Below are positions 25,524 to 33,739 of a stretch of 64,000 bases of DNA, piece after piece (the first letter of the stretch is position 1; each line of letters starts with the position of its first letter). The DNA is from Nocardiopsis suaedae (lineage in GTDB: Bacteria; Actinomycetota; Actinomycetes; Streptosporangiales; Streptosporangiaceae). The notes under the pieces were generated by a model. It saw only the letters and a program-made list of their open reading frames with translations. It was not told the DNA's origin and did no database searches. The translations under genes were made by a program, and so were the position numbers. The stretch lies in assembly GCF_027706745.1 (NCBI RefSeq), contig NZ_JAQFWP010000033.1, positions 1 to 64,000 of the forward strand, written 5' to 3'.

Positions 25524-27833
25524 CTAGTCCGAGGAGCGGCCCTTCAGGCGGCCCACGACCGTCTCGATGTCGGAGGAGAACGGGTGGTCGTGCACCATGT
25601 AGGTCCACGTCATCGACGGGCGCCTGACACCGGCCGCGGCCACGTCGACCGTGCCGTCCTCCACCTCGGCCTCCTCGAACGTCTGGGCGGCCCGCGCCCG
25701 GGCGTCGTCGAGGAACCCCTTGAAGGCCGGGACCGCGTCCCGGTTGAACTCGTCCAGCGGGTCGCGCCGCCCCAGGAAGCGCAGGTGGATGCCTTCGCGC
25801 AGCTCCGCGAGGAAGGCGTTGTGGTCGGTCCACCCGCGGTCCAGGTGGTACAGGGTGATGAGCCGCGCGGCGCGGGCCGTCTCCTCCTCGCCGACCTCCT
25901 CGGCCAGCTCGCCGTGGCGGGCGGCGCAGTCGACCGCGAGCTGCCGGTCGCCGAGCGCCTGGGTGAGGACCGCCTCCCGGTGCTCCAGCACGACCTGGCG
26001 CTGCACGTCGATGATCTTGTTGTAGCGCCAGGTGTTGCGGTGCACCTCCAGCAGGCGCCCCTCGGCGATGCGCTGGGCCCGGTCGACCATGGCCAGCCAG
26101 CCCTCGTCGGCGATCCGCCCGTCGGCGTCGGCGGTGTAGCCGGTGGTCTCCCCGCCGTTGGCGGTGATGAGCTCGTCGTCCAGGCTGACGAAGAACGCCG
26201 ACCCGCCGGGGTCGCCCTGGCGGCCGGCGCGCCCCCGGAGCTGGTCGTCCAGGCGGCTGCTGGGGTAGTGCCCGAAGCCGAGCACGTACAGCCCGCCCGC
26301 CTCCACGACGCGGTCCCGGTCGGCCATGTCGCTGCCGCCGAGCCGGATGTCGGTGCCGCGTCCCGCCATCTGGGTGGAGACGGTGACCGCCCCGTGGGTC
26401 CCGGCCTCGGCGATGACGGCGGCCTCGTCGGCGTCGTTCTTGGCGTTGAGGACCGTGCACTCCAGGCCCTCGTCGGCCAGGCGCTTGGCGAGCAGCTCGG
26501 ACTCGGCCACGTCCTGGGTGCCGATGAGCACCGGGCGCCCCTCGGCGTGCACCCGCGCCACCTCGGCGACGAGGGCGTCCTCCTTCTCCTCCCGGGTGGC
26601 GTAGAGCCGGTTGGGCTCGTCCTCGCGCACGCAGGGCTTGTTGGAGGGGATCTGGGCGACCTCCAGCTCGTAGAACTCGCGGAGCTGCTCGGCCACGGCC
26701 ATGGCGGTGCCGGTCATGCCGCACAGGGTCGGGTAGCGCAGCACCAGCGACTGCACGGTGACCGAGTCCAGCACCTCGCCGGTCTCGGAGACCTCCACCT
26801 TCTCCTTGGCCTCGACGGCGGCCTGGAGCCCGTCCGGCCACCGCTGCAGCAGGGCGATGCGCCCGCGGGACTCGTTGATCAGCCGCACCTGGCCGTCCCG
26901 GACCACGTAGTGCACGTCGCGCTGGAGCAGCACGTGCGCGTGGAGGGCGAGGTTGACCCGGGGCAGCACCGAGGTGTCGTTCTCGTCGTAGAGGTCGACG
27001 CCGCCCAGCGCCTTCTCCACCGCGTCGATGCCGGCGTCGGTGAGCTGGACGTTGCGCCCCTCCTCGTCCACCTCGTAGTGGATGCGGGGCTTGAGGCCGC
27101 GCACGAGGTCGGCCATCTCGGCGTCGGCGTCGGAGGCCTCGGCCGCGCCGGCCAGCACCAGCGGCACCCGCGCCTCGTCGACGAGGACGGAGTCGGCCTC
27201 GTCGACGATGGCGATCTCGGGCTCGGGCAGCACCCGGTCGCCGGCCTCGGTGACCAGCCGGTCGCGCAGCACGTCGAAGCCCAGCTCGCTCACCGAGGCG
27301 TAGGTGATGTCGGCGCTGTAGGCGGTGCGGCGCTCCTCGCCCGTGGAGTCCTCGGCGATCCACGCCGGGGCCACCCCCAGCAGGTCGTACAGGGGGCGCA
27401 TCCACTCGGCGTCGCGCCGCGCCAGGTAGTCGTTGACGCTGAGCACGTGCACCCGCTTGCCGCGCAGGGCGAACCCCGCTGCGGCCAGCGCGCCGGTCAG
27501 CGTCTTGCCCTCACCGGTGGCCATCTCGGCGATGCGCCCGTCCAGCAGGGCCATGGTGCCCACGAGCTGAACGTCGTAGGGGCGCTCGCCCAGGGCGCGG
27601 CGGGCGGCCTCGCGGCCGACCGCGCACAGCTCGACCAGGTCGGGCCGGTCATAGGGGAGCTCGGCGTTGCCGAGGTCGGTGGCCCTGCGGGTGAGCTCCG
27701 CGTCCTCCAGACCGCGCAGCTCCTCCTCGCGGGACTCGATCTGTTCCAGCAGTCTGCTATAGGGCCTGATGTCCACCGCTCCGGGCTTGCCCAGCAGCCT
27801 GCGGACGCCTTCCGCCATTCGTCCGAACACCAC
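25524..27833 (-). CDS. secA2: Accessory preprotein translocase ATPase SecA2
   Basis: This 769-residue SecA paralogue has the DEAD motor MATGEGKTLTGALAA (Walker A), SVNDYLARRDAEWM and IVDEADSVLVDEARVPL (Walker B). It also has the preprotein cross-linking region, YPTLCGMTGTA, MAGRGTDIRLGG, and QLRGRAGRQGDPG with FFVSLDDELI. It lacks the C-terminal zinc-binding tail of SecA1 and is shorter, as actinobacterial SecA2 proteins are. It drives export of a subset of proteins with SecYEG. The start has two GTG codons in a row (27833, 27830) and ATG 27818; no ribosome site is visible, and TAGTCT just upstream suggests a leaderless mRNA. Confidence 0.88.
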   Translation of the reverse strand: MVFGRMAEGVRRLLGKPGAVDIRPYSRLLEQIESREEELRGLEDAELTRRATDLGNAELPYDRPDLVELCAVGREAARRALGERPYDVQLVGTMALLDGRIAEMATGEGKTLTGALAAAGFALRGKRVHVLSVNDYLARRDAEWMRPLYDLLGVAPAWIAEDSTGEERRTAYSADITYASVSELGFDVLRDRLVTEAGDRVLPEPEIAIVDEADSVLVDEARVPLVLAGAAEASDADAEMADLVRGLKPRIHYEVDEEGRNVQLTDAGIDAVEKALGGVDLYDENDTSVLPRVNLALHAHVLLQRDVHYVVRDGQVRLINESRGRIALLQRWPDGLQAAVEAKEKVEVSETGEVLDSVTVQSLVLRYPTLCGMTGTAMAVAEQLREFYELEVAQIPSNKPCVREDEPNRLYATREEKEDALVAEVARVHAEGRPVLIGTQDVAESELLAKRLADEGLECTVLNAKNDADEAAVIAEAGTHGAVTVSTQMAGRGTDIRLGGSDMADRDRVVEAGGLYVLGFGHYPSSRLDDQLRGRAGRQGDPGGSAFFVSLDDELITANGGETTGYTADADGRIADEGWLAMVDRAQRIAEGRLLEVHRNTWRYNKIIDVQRQVVLEHREAVLTQALGDRQLAVDCAARHGELAEEVGEEETARAARLITLYHLDRGWTDHNAFLAELREGIHLRFLGRRDPLDEFNRDAVPAFKGFLDDARARAAQTFEEAEVEDGTVDVAAAGVRRPSMTWTYMVHDHPFSSDIETVVGRLKGRSSD

Positions 27834-27933
27834 GCAAGACTAACGCGCCCGCCCGGATGTGTGTTCCGGCACATTCCGCTCTTCTTCCTTACGCGCCCCG
27901 CCCCCGGGCGCCGGCGGGCCGGAGGAGTGGGAG

Positions 27934-27962
27934 TTGACACACGGCCGCGGCGGGGGCAGTCT
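27934..27962 (+). promoter_or_regulatory. Candidate glpD promoter
   Basis: TTGACA (27934-27939) and CAGTCT (27957-27962) are separated by 17 bases. Downstream, TGTCG and CGACA flank nine bases near 27982-28000 and could be an operator between promoter and gene. Spacing is ideal; the -10 is a weak match. Confidence 0.45.
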
Positions 27963-28023
27963 GGGCGTTGCGTTCGGCATTGTCGTACGCCGGTCGACAT
28001 CAGGAGAGTCAGGAACACCAGCG

Positions 28024-29595
28024 ATGCGCACCTCCACCGTGACCCGCCCCATCTCCCCCGCCCGCGAGCACACCCGCGCCGAACTCACCCGCGGCACCTT
28101 CGACCTGCTGGTCATCGGCGGCGGCATCCTCGGCACCTCGGTCGCCTGGATGGCCACCCAGGCGGGCCTGCGGGTGGCGATGGTGGACGCCGGCGACTTC
28201 GCCGGGGCCACCTCCAGCGCCTCCTCCAAGCTCGTCCACGGCGGCCTGCGCTACCTGCAGACCGGAAACGTGGGCCTGGTCGCCGAGAACCACCGCGAGC
28301 GGCGCGCCCTGTCCGGCTCGGTCGCCCCGCACCTCGTCAACCCGATGCCGTTCCTGGTCCCGGTGTACAAGGGCGGTCCGCACGGCGCCGCCAAGATGGG
28401 CGCCGGGGTGTTCCTGTACTCGGCGCTGTCGGCCTTCGGCGACGGCGTGGGCCGGGTGATGACCCCCGCGCACGCCCGCCGCCTCGTGCCCGACCTGCGC
28501 ACCGACGGCCTCAAGGCGGTCGCCGCCTACCACGACCACCAGATGAACGACAGCCGCGTGGCCGTGATGACCGTGCGCGCCGCCGTCGAGGCCGGCGCCG
28601 TGGTGCTCAACCACGCCCCGGTGCAGGGCCTGCGCACCACGAACGGCCGCGTCAGCGGCGCCGAGGTGCGCGATGGCGTCGACGGCACCGAGTTCGGCAT
28701 CGACGCACGCCTGGTGCTCAACGCGACCGGCCCGTGGATCGACCACCTGCGCCGCATGGAGGACCCCGCGGCCGAGCCGAGCATCCGCCTGTCCAAGGGC
28801 GCGCACCTGGTCGTCAAGCCGAACCGCCCGTGGCACGCGGCGCTGACCGTCCCGGTCGACAAGTACCGCGTCTCCTTCGCCATCCCGTGGGAGGACCACC
28901 TGCTGCTGGGCACCACGGACGAGGAGTTCACCGGCGACCCGGCCGAGGTCGCCCCGAGCCGGGCCGATGTGGACCAGATCCTGGGCGAGGCCGGCACCGC
29001 CGTCGGCACCGACGTGCTCGACCCGGCCGACATCACCTACTCCTTCGCCGGGCTGCGGGTGCTGCCCGGCGGCCCCGGGGGCACCAGCGCCGCCAAGCGC
29101 GAGACCGTGGTGACCCGCGGGCGCGGCGGCATGCTGTCGGTGGCCGGCGGCAAGTGGACCACCTACCGGCACATCGGCCGGACCGTCATCGACCGGCTGC
29201 GCCGCAGCCGCTCGGTGCCGCTGGCCGAGGACATGTCGCCGACGCTGAAGACGGTGCCGCTGCCGGGCATCGCCCGCCCCGAGGCGGTGGCGCACCGGCT
29301 GACCGCCGACGCCGAGCCGCCGCGGCGGATGGACCCGCTGGTCGCCCGGCACCTGGCCACCCACTACGGCAGCGTCGCCCTGGACCTCGCCGACCTGGTG
29401 CGCGAGGACCCGTCGCTGGGCGAGCGGATCCACCCCGACGGCCCGGACATCTGGGCGCAGGCGGTCTTCGCCCGGGACGAGGAGTGGGCCGAGACCGCCG
29501 ACGACGTGCTGCGGCGCCGCACCACCGTCACGGTCCGGGGCCTGGACACCGATGACGTCCGTGCGCGCGTGGAGGCGCTATTGGCCGAGCGCTGA
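28024..29595 (+). CDS. glpD: FAD-dependent glycerol-3-phosphate dehydrogenase
   Basis: This 523-residue flavoprotein oxidises sn-glycerol 3-phosphate to dihydroxyacetone phosphate at the cytoplasmic membrane and passes electrons to quinone. The FAD Rossmann motif LLVIGGGILGTSVAW is at 29-43. The family marks SSASSKLVHGGLRYLQ, PFLVPVYKGG, YHDHQMNDSRVAV, TGPWIDHLR and SVAGGKWTTYRHIG follow, with the DAO_C domain after about 400. ATG 28024 follows AGGAACACCAGCG. It is divergent from secA2. No glycerol kinase or facilitator gene is adjacent. Confidence 0.92.
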   Translation: MRTSTVTRPISPAREHTRAELTRGTFDLLVIGGGILGTSVAWMATQAGLRVAMVDAGDFAGATSSASSKLVHGGLRYLQTGNVGLVAENHRERRALSGSVAPHLVNPMPFLVPVYKGGPHGAAKMGAGVFLYSALSAFGDGVGRVMTPAHARRLVPDLRTDGLKAVAAYHDHQMNDSRVAVMTVRAAVEAGAVVLNHAPVQGLRTTNGRVSGAEVRDGVDGTEFGIDARLVLNATGPWIDHLRRMEDPAAEPSIRLSKGAHLVVKPNRPWHAALTVPVDKYRVSFAIPWEDHLLLGTTDEEFTGDPAEVAPSRADVDQILGEAGTAVGTDVLDPADITYSFAGLRVLPGGPGGTSAAKRETVVTRGRGGMLSVAGGKWTTYRHIGRTVIDRLRRSRSVPLAEDMSPTLKTVPLPGIARPEAVAHRLTADAEPPRRMDPLVARHLATHYGSVALDLADLVREDPSLGERIHPDGPDIWAQAVFARDEEWAETADDVLRRRTTVTVRGLDTDDVRARVEALLAER

Positions 29596-29613
29596 CGGCC
29601 GCACGGAACAGAG

Positions 29614-29651
29614 CGGAGCCCCGCCGGACCACGTGGTCCGGCGGGGCTCCG
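29614..29651. terminator. 38-base perfect palindrome between convergent genes
   Basis: CGGAGCCCCGCCGGACCAC is followed at once by its exact reverse complement. It sits between the stops of glpD (29595) and the minus-strand GTPase (29663) and can end both transcripts. Confidence 0.8.
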
Positions 29652-29662
29652 TCGTCGCGCCC

Positions 29663-30244
29663 TCAGGCGGGCTGGCCCTGGCGGCCCATGGCCTCCACCG
29701 CCATCGCCCGCTTGACCAGGGAGACCAGGACGTTCAGCACGGACTGGCGGTCCCGGGCGTCGCAGTGCACGATCGGCACCCCGGCGCCCAGGTCCAGGGC
29801 GTCGCGCAACTCCTCGTCGGAGTAGCCCGCGGGGTCGTCGAAGTCGTTGACCGCGATCAGGAACGGCAGCCGGTACTGCTTCTCGAAGTAGTCGAGGGCC
29901 TGGAAGGAGTCCTCCAGGCGGCGCACGTCGACCAGGATGACCGCCCCCAGCGCCCCGCGGACCAGGTCGTCCCACATGAACCAGAAGCGCTGCTGGCCGG
30001 GCGTGCCGAAGAGGTAGAGGACCAGGTCGGTGTCGAGCGAGATCCGGCCGAAGTCCATGGCGACCGTGGTGCTGCCCTTGTCCGGCGTCTTGGAGAGGTC
30101 GTCGATGCCCGCGCTCGCCGCGGTGACCGCCGCCTCGGTGCGCACCGGCGGGATCTCCGAGATCGCGCCGACGAACGTCGTCTTGCCGACCCCGAACCCG
30201 CCGGCGACGATGATCTTCGTAGAGAGCTTCGGTGACTCGTTCAC
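29663..30244 (-). CDS. Conservon-type GTP/ATP-binding protein (CvnD-like), solitary
   Basis: This 193-residue small GTPase of the Streptomyces conservon type has the P-loop GGFGVGKTT (15-23), EAAVTAASAGIDDLSKTPDKGSTTVAMDFGRI (the switch region with its TTVAMDFG signature), LFGTPGQQRFWFMWDDLVRGALGAV (switch II) and IAVNDFDD for base recognition. CvnD proteins normally sit last in four-gene conservons with a CvnA kinase, a CvnB roadblock and a CvnC DUF742 protein. None of those genes is adjacent; a permease gene lies upstream. It ends at a shared bidirectional terminator. Confidence 0.88.
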   Translation of the reverse strand: MNESPKLSTKIIVAGGFGVGKTTFVGAISEIPPVRTEAAVTAASAGIDDLSKTPDKGSTTVAMDFGRISLDTDLVLYLFGTPGQQRFWFMWDDLVRGALGAVILVDVRRLEDSFQALDYFEKQYRLPFLIAVNDFDDPAGYSDEELRDALDLGAGVPIVHCDARDRQSVLNVLVSLVKRAMAVEAMGRQGQPA

Positions 30245-30430
30245 TGTCTGTTCAAGTCCTCACGACTCCGGGTTCACGGCGGGCGCCCTGGCGTACCCGG
30301 ACGGCCCGCCGCAAAAGGGATACGGCCCTCACGGCTGCGCCCGGGGACCATGCAGTGAACCTAGCACCGACCGGTCGCGCCGCGTGACCGGTTCGTCGGG
30401 CTCGTGGGGCCCGCGCAGGTCGGCGCGGGG

Positions 30431-31756
30431 TCAGTCGGCGGCCGGATCCGCCCCGCGTCCGCGGCGGGACAGCCGGGCCAGCGTGTGGTACCCGGCCAGG
30501 GTGACGATGGTGCCCAGGGCGATGCCCTCGACCGAGAAGCCCTCCCCGAACTCCAGGCTCACCCCGCCGATCCCGGCGACCAGCCCGGCCGCCAGCGGCA
30601 CCAGCACCACCGGGTCGCCGAAGTCCACCCGGTTCTCCACCCAGATCTTGGCGCCCAGCAGCCCGATCATCCCGTACAGCACCACGGTGACCCCGCCGAG
30701 CACGCCCGCCGGGGTGGCCGCCACCAGCGCCCCGAACTTGGGGCACAGGCCGACCAGCACCGCCACGGCGGCCGCCACCCAGTAGGCCGCCGTGGAGTAG
30801 ACCCGGGTGGCCGCCATGACCCCGATGTTCTCCGCGTAGGTGGTGGTGGGGGCGCCGCCGACCGCGCTGGACAGGGCGGTGGCGATGCCGTCGGCCGCGA
30901 TCGCCCGCCCCATGTAGGGGTCCAGGTCGTCGCCGGTCATCTCCTGCACGGCCTTGACGTGCCCGGCGTTCTCGGCGATGAGGGCGATGACCGCGGGCAG
31001 CACCACCAGGACCGCGGAGGCCTCGAACTGGGGCGCGTGCAGGTCGGGCAGGCCCACCCAGGCCGCCTCGTGCACCGCCGACAGGTCCACCCGCGGCGCG
31101 GCGGAGCCGTCCGGGCCGGCCGCCGGCCCGAGCAGGGCGTCGGCGGCCAGCGACAGGGCGAACCCGAACACCAGGCCCAGCAGGATGGCGATGCGCCCGA
31201 GGAAGCCCTTGAGCAGGACGGTGGCCAGGATCACGAAGACCATCACGGCCAGGCCGGTCCACTGGTCGAAGGGCCAGTAGTTCTCGGCGACGACCGGCGC
31301 CAGGTTGAAGCCGATGAGCAGCACCACCGCGCCGGTGACCGCGGGCGGGAAGGCGGCGGTGATCACCCGGGGGCCGAGCAGGTGCACCGCGAAGCCGGAG
31401 AGCGCCAGCACGATCCCGGCGACGCAGACCGCGCCGGTGAGCACGGCCGGGCCGCCCCCGGCCCCGGCGATGACGGCCGAGGCGCCCACGAAGGAGGCGC
31501 TGGAGCCCAGGTAGCTGGGGACGCGCCCGCCCACGATGAGCAGGAAGAGCATGGTGGCCAGGCCGGACATCATGATCGCCAGGTTCGGGTCCAGGCCCAT
31601 GAGCACCGGGAAGACGAAGGTGGCCCCGAACATGGCCACCACGTGCTGGGCGCCCAGGCCCACGGTGCGGCCCCAGGAGAGCCGCTCGCCCGGGGCCACG
31701 GACGCGCCCGGGGGCGGCGCGCTCCCGTCTCCGTACAGCGTCCAGCCCAGCTTCAT
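30431..31756 (-). CDS. NCS2-family uracil/xanthine permease
   Basis: This 441-residue integral membrane protein has about 12-14 helices and the NCS2 marks GLGAQHVVAMFGATFVFPVL near residue 33, VPSYLGSSASFVGAS, ALIAENAGHVKAV, VGGAPTTTYAENIGVMAATRV (the family signature) and FGDPVVLVP. The wording is closest to UraA/RutG uracil carriers, with proton symport expected. The ATG follows GGGAGGA. No pyrimidine gene is adjacent. Xanthine or another base remains possible. Confidence 0.88.
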   Translation of the reverse strand: MKLGWTLYGDGSAPPPGASVAPGERLSWGRTVGLGAQHVVAMFGATFVFPVLMGLDPNLAIMMSGLATMLFLLIVGGRVPSYLGSSASFVGASAVIAGAGGGPAVLTGAVCVAGIVLALSGFAVHLLGPRVITAAFPPAVTGAVVLLIGFNLAPVVAENYWPFDQWTGLAVMVFVILATVLLKGFLGRIAILLGLVFGFALSLAADALLGPAAGPDGSAAPRVDLSAVHEAAWVGLPDLHAPQFEASAVLVVLPAVIALIAENAGHVKAVQEMTGDDLDPYMGRAIAADGIATALSSAVGGAPTTTYAENIGVMAATRVYSTAAYWVAAAVAVLVGLCPKFGALVAATPAGVLGGVTVVLYGMIGLLGAKIWVENRVDFGDPVVLVPLAAGLVAGIGGVSLEFGEGFSVEGIALGTIVTLAGYHTLARLSRRGRGADPAAD

Positions 31757-32272
31757 GCGTCCTCCCGGGGTTCCGCCCGTTTCGTTCCGAATATCAAGAA
31801 TGCCGGATGTTTAGCGGCCCGTTCCCCGGCGCGGCGGCGAGCGCTGCGGCGGAAGGCCCCGGGCACCACCGGAGCACGCGGACTTTACGACATCGTGAGC
31901 GTCCCATTTCGGCCGCCGGGAACGGTGTCGGCGGTGCGGGGCCGCGGACTACCGTGGAGGGGAGGCCTTCGACGCGGCGGCCGTCTTCGCATTCCTGGCA
32001 CAGCGAACCCGGCGCGGCCGTATAGGAACGGTCCTCACCGACGCGCAGGGGCGCCCGGACGCCCGACGTCCCGGCCCCTGCGGCGCACGGTGGCCCCACC
32101 GGCCCACTCGACCGTCCAGGTGGGCCGGTGGCGGCGTTCCGGGCACCGCGCCCTTCCGGCCGCGTCCGCCGCGCCCCTCCCCCTGCCGCGCGCCCGGCGG
32201 TTCGGTCCGGCACCCCGCCAGGGCCTACCATTGGTCTGATCCCTGTACCGGCTTAAGGAGCCAACCGAACCG
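31757..32272. other. 515-bp intergenic region before hisS
   Basis: I find no convincing gene; the open frames here have poor codon bias. An AT-richer stretch (TTCCGAATATCAAGAATGCC, 31785-31804) lies just upstream of the permease gene and may hold its promoter. TATAGG at 32021-32026 is a possible -10 for hisS. AAGGAG near 32255 is 13 bases before the hisS ATG. Confidence 0.35.
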
Positions 32273-33595
32273 ATGTCCGAACAGCGCGTCATCCGCCCGA
32301 CCCCCATCAGCGGCTTCCCCGAGTGGCTGCCGGAGATTCGGTCCGTGGAGCAGCGCTGGCTGGACCATATCCGCGCCGGCTTCGAGCGGTACGGGTTCGC
32401 CTCGATCGAGACGCCCTCGGTGGAGAACCTGGACGTCCTGATGGCCAAGGGCGAGACCTCCAAGGAGGTCTACACCCTGCACCGGGTGCAGGACGATGAG
32501 GGCGAGGACTCCGAGGCCCGGCTCGGGCTGCACTTCGACCTGACGGTGCCGTTCGCCCGCTATGTCGCCCAGCACTTCAACGAGCTGGCGTTCCCGTTCA
32601 AGCGCTACCAGATCCAGCGGGTCTGGCGCGGCGAGCGCCCGCAGGAGGGCCGCTACCGCGAGTTCACCCAGTGCGACATCGACGTCATCAACGTCGACGG
32701 GGTGCCGCTGCACTTCGACGCCGAGATGCCGCGCGTGGTGCACGAGGTGCTGGCCGGGCTCGACCTGCCCGCCTGGACGCTGAACATCAACAACCGCAAG
32801 GTGCTGCAGGGCTTCTACGAGGGGCTGGGCATCGCCGACCCGCTCGCGGTCATCCGCGCCGTCGACAAGCTGCACAAGATCGGCGACGACGGGGTGCGGG
32901 CGATCCTCGCCGACGAGGGGCTGACGGCCGCCCAGGCCGACTCCTGCCTGGAGCTGGCCCGCGTCAAGGGCGCCGACCGCTCGGTGGTCGACGAGGTCGC
33001 CAAGCTCGGCGCCGAGTCCGACCTGCTCACCGAGGGCCTGGAGGAGCTGGGCTTCGTCCTGGACTCGCTGGCCGACCTGCCCGAGGGCAGCGTGGCCGCG
33101 GACCTGTCCATCGCCCGCGGCCTGGACTACTACACCGGCACCGTCTACGAGGCGGCCTTCGACGACGACCCCGGCTACGGCAGCATCGTCGCGGGCGGCC
33201 GCTACGAGAACCTGGCCGGGCAGTTCATCCGGCGCAACCTGCCCGGCGTGGGCATCTCGGTGGGGCTCACCCGCATCTTCGCCAAGCTGGTGGCCGAGGG
33301 GCGGCTCCCGGCCGGGCGCACCTGCCCCACCGACGTGCTGGTCGCCGTCCCCTCCGCCGAGCGGCGCGAGGAGGCGCTGCGCACCGGTGCGCTGCTGCGC
33401 GGGCGCGGCTTCAACACCGAGGTCTTCCACCAGGCCTCCAAGGTGGGCAAGCAGCTCCAGTACGCGTCCAAGAAGGGCATCCCCTTCGTGTGGTTCCCGC
33501 CGTTCGCCGACGGGCGCCCGCACGAGGTCAAGGACATGGCCACCGGCGAGCAGGCCGAGGCCGACCCCGCGGCCTGGGAGCGCCCGGCCCGCTAG
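32273..33595 (+). CDS. hisS: Histidyl-tRNA synthetase
   Basis: This 440-residue class II aminoacyl-tRNA synthetase charges tRNA-His. Motif 2 is FKRYQIQRVWRGERPQEGRY followed by REFTQCDID (about 109-137). The histidine-binding motif ARGLDYYTGTVYEA lies near 282-295, motif 3 is GVGISVGLTRIFAKL, and the C-terminal anticodon-binding domain starts near PTDVLVAVPS. It stands alone between the permease and the LuxR genes. Whether the genome has a second hisS cannot be told from this window. Confidence 0.93.
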   Translation: MSEQRVIRPTPISGFPEWLPEIRSVEQRWLDHIRAGFERYGFASIETPSVENLDVLMAKGETSKEVYTLHRVQDDEGEDSEARLGLHFDLTVPFARYVAQHFNELAFPFKRYQIQRVWRGERPQEGRYREFTQCDIDVINVDGVPLHFDAEMPRVVHEVLAGLDLPAWTLNINNRKVLQGFYEGLGIADPLAVIRAVDKLHKIGDDGVRAILADEGLTAAQADSCLELARVKGADRSVVDEVAKLGAESDLLTEGLEELGFVLDSLADLPEGSVAADLSIARGLDYYTGTVYEAAFDDDPGYGSIVAGGRYENLAGQFIRRNLPGVGISVGLTRIFAKLVAEGRLPAGRTCPTDVLVAVPSAERREEALRTGALLRGRGFNTEVFHQASKVGKQLQYASKKGIPFVWFPPFADGRPHEVKDMATGEQAEADPAAWERPAR

Positions 33596-33739
33596 GGCGT
33601 GCGCTGCCGGAACCGGCCAGTTTCGCGGACACGGGCCGCCCCGCGTGGAACACTTGAAGACAGGGCTCACGTGTGCCGGTCCCGGGTCGGCACGGCGGAG
33701 CGGCATCCCTCAGTTGCACATCGCCCAGTGAACGAGGCC

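Noticed and set aside
24007-27405. A continuous frame joining the kinase to an upstream 680-codon extension
   Set aside because: The extension is the wrong frame of secA2; the kinase start at 25341 has a promoter and secA2 has clear motifs in its own frame.
25584-29555. A 1323-codon open frame on the plus strand across the secA2 region and glpD
   Set aside because: It is the antisense and off-frame shadow of secA2 and glpD; the composition is low-complexity Gly/His/Val/Arg with no domain, as expected in GC-rich DNA.
31794-32231. A minus-strand frame of 145 codons upstream of hisS
   Set aside because: Arg/Gly/Pro-rich low-complexity translation with no recognisable features; typical of noncoding GC-rich DNA.
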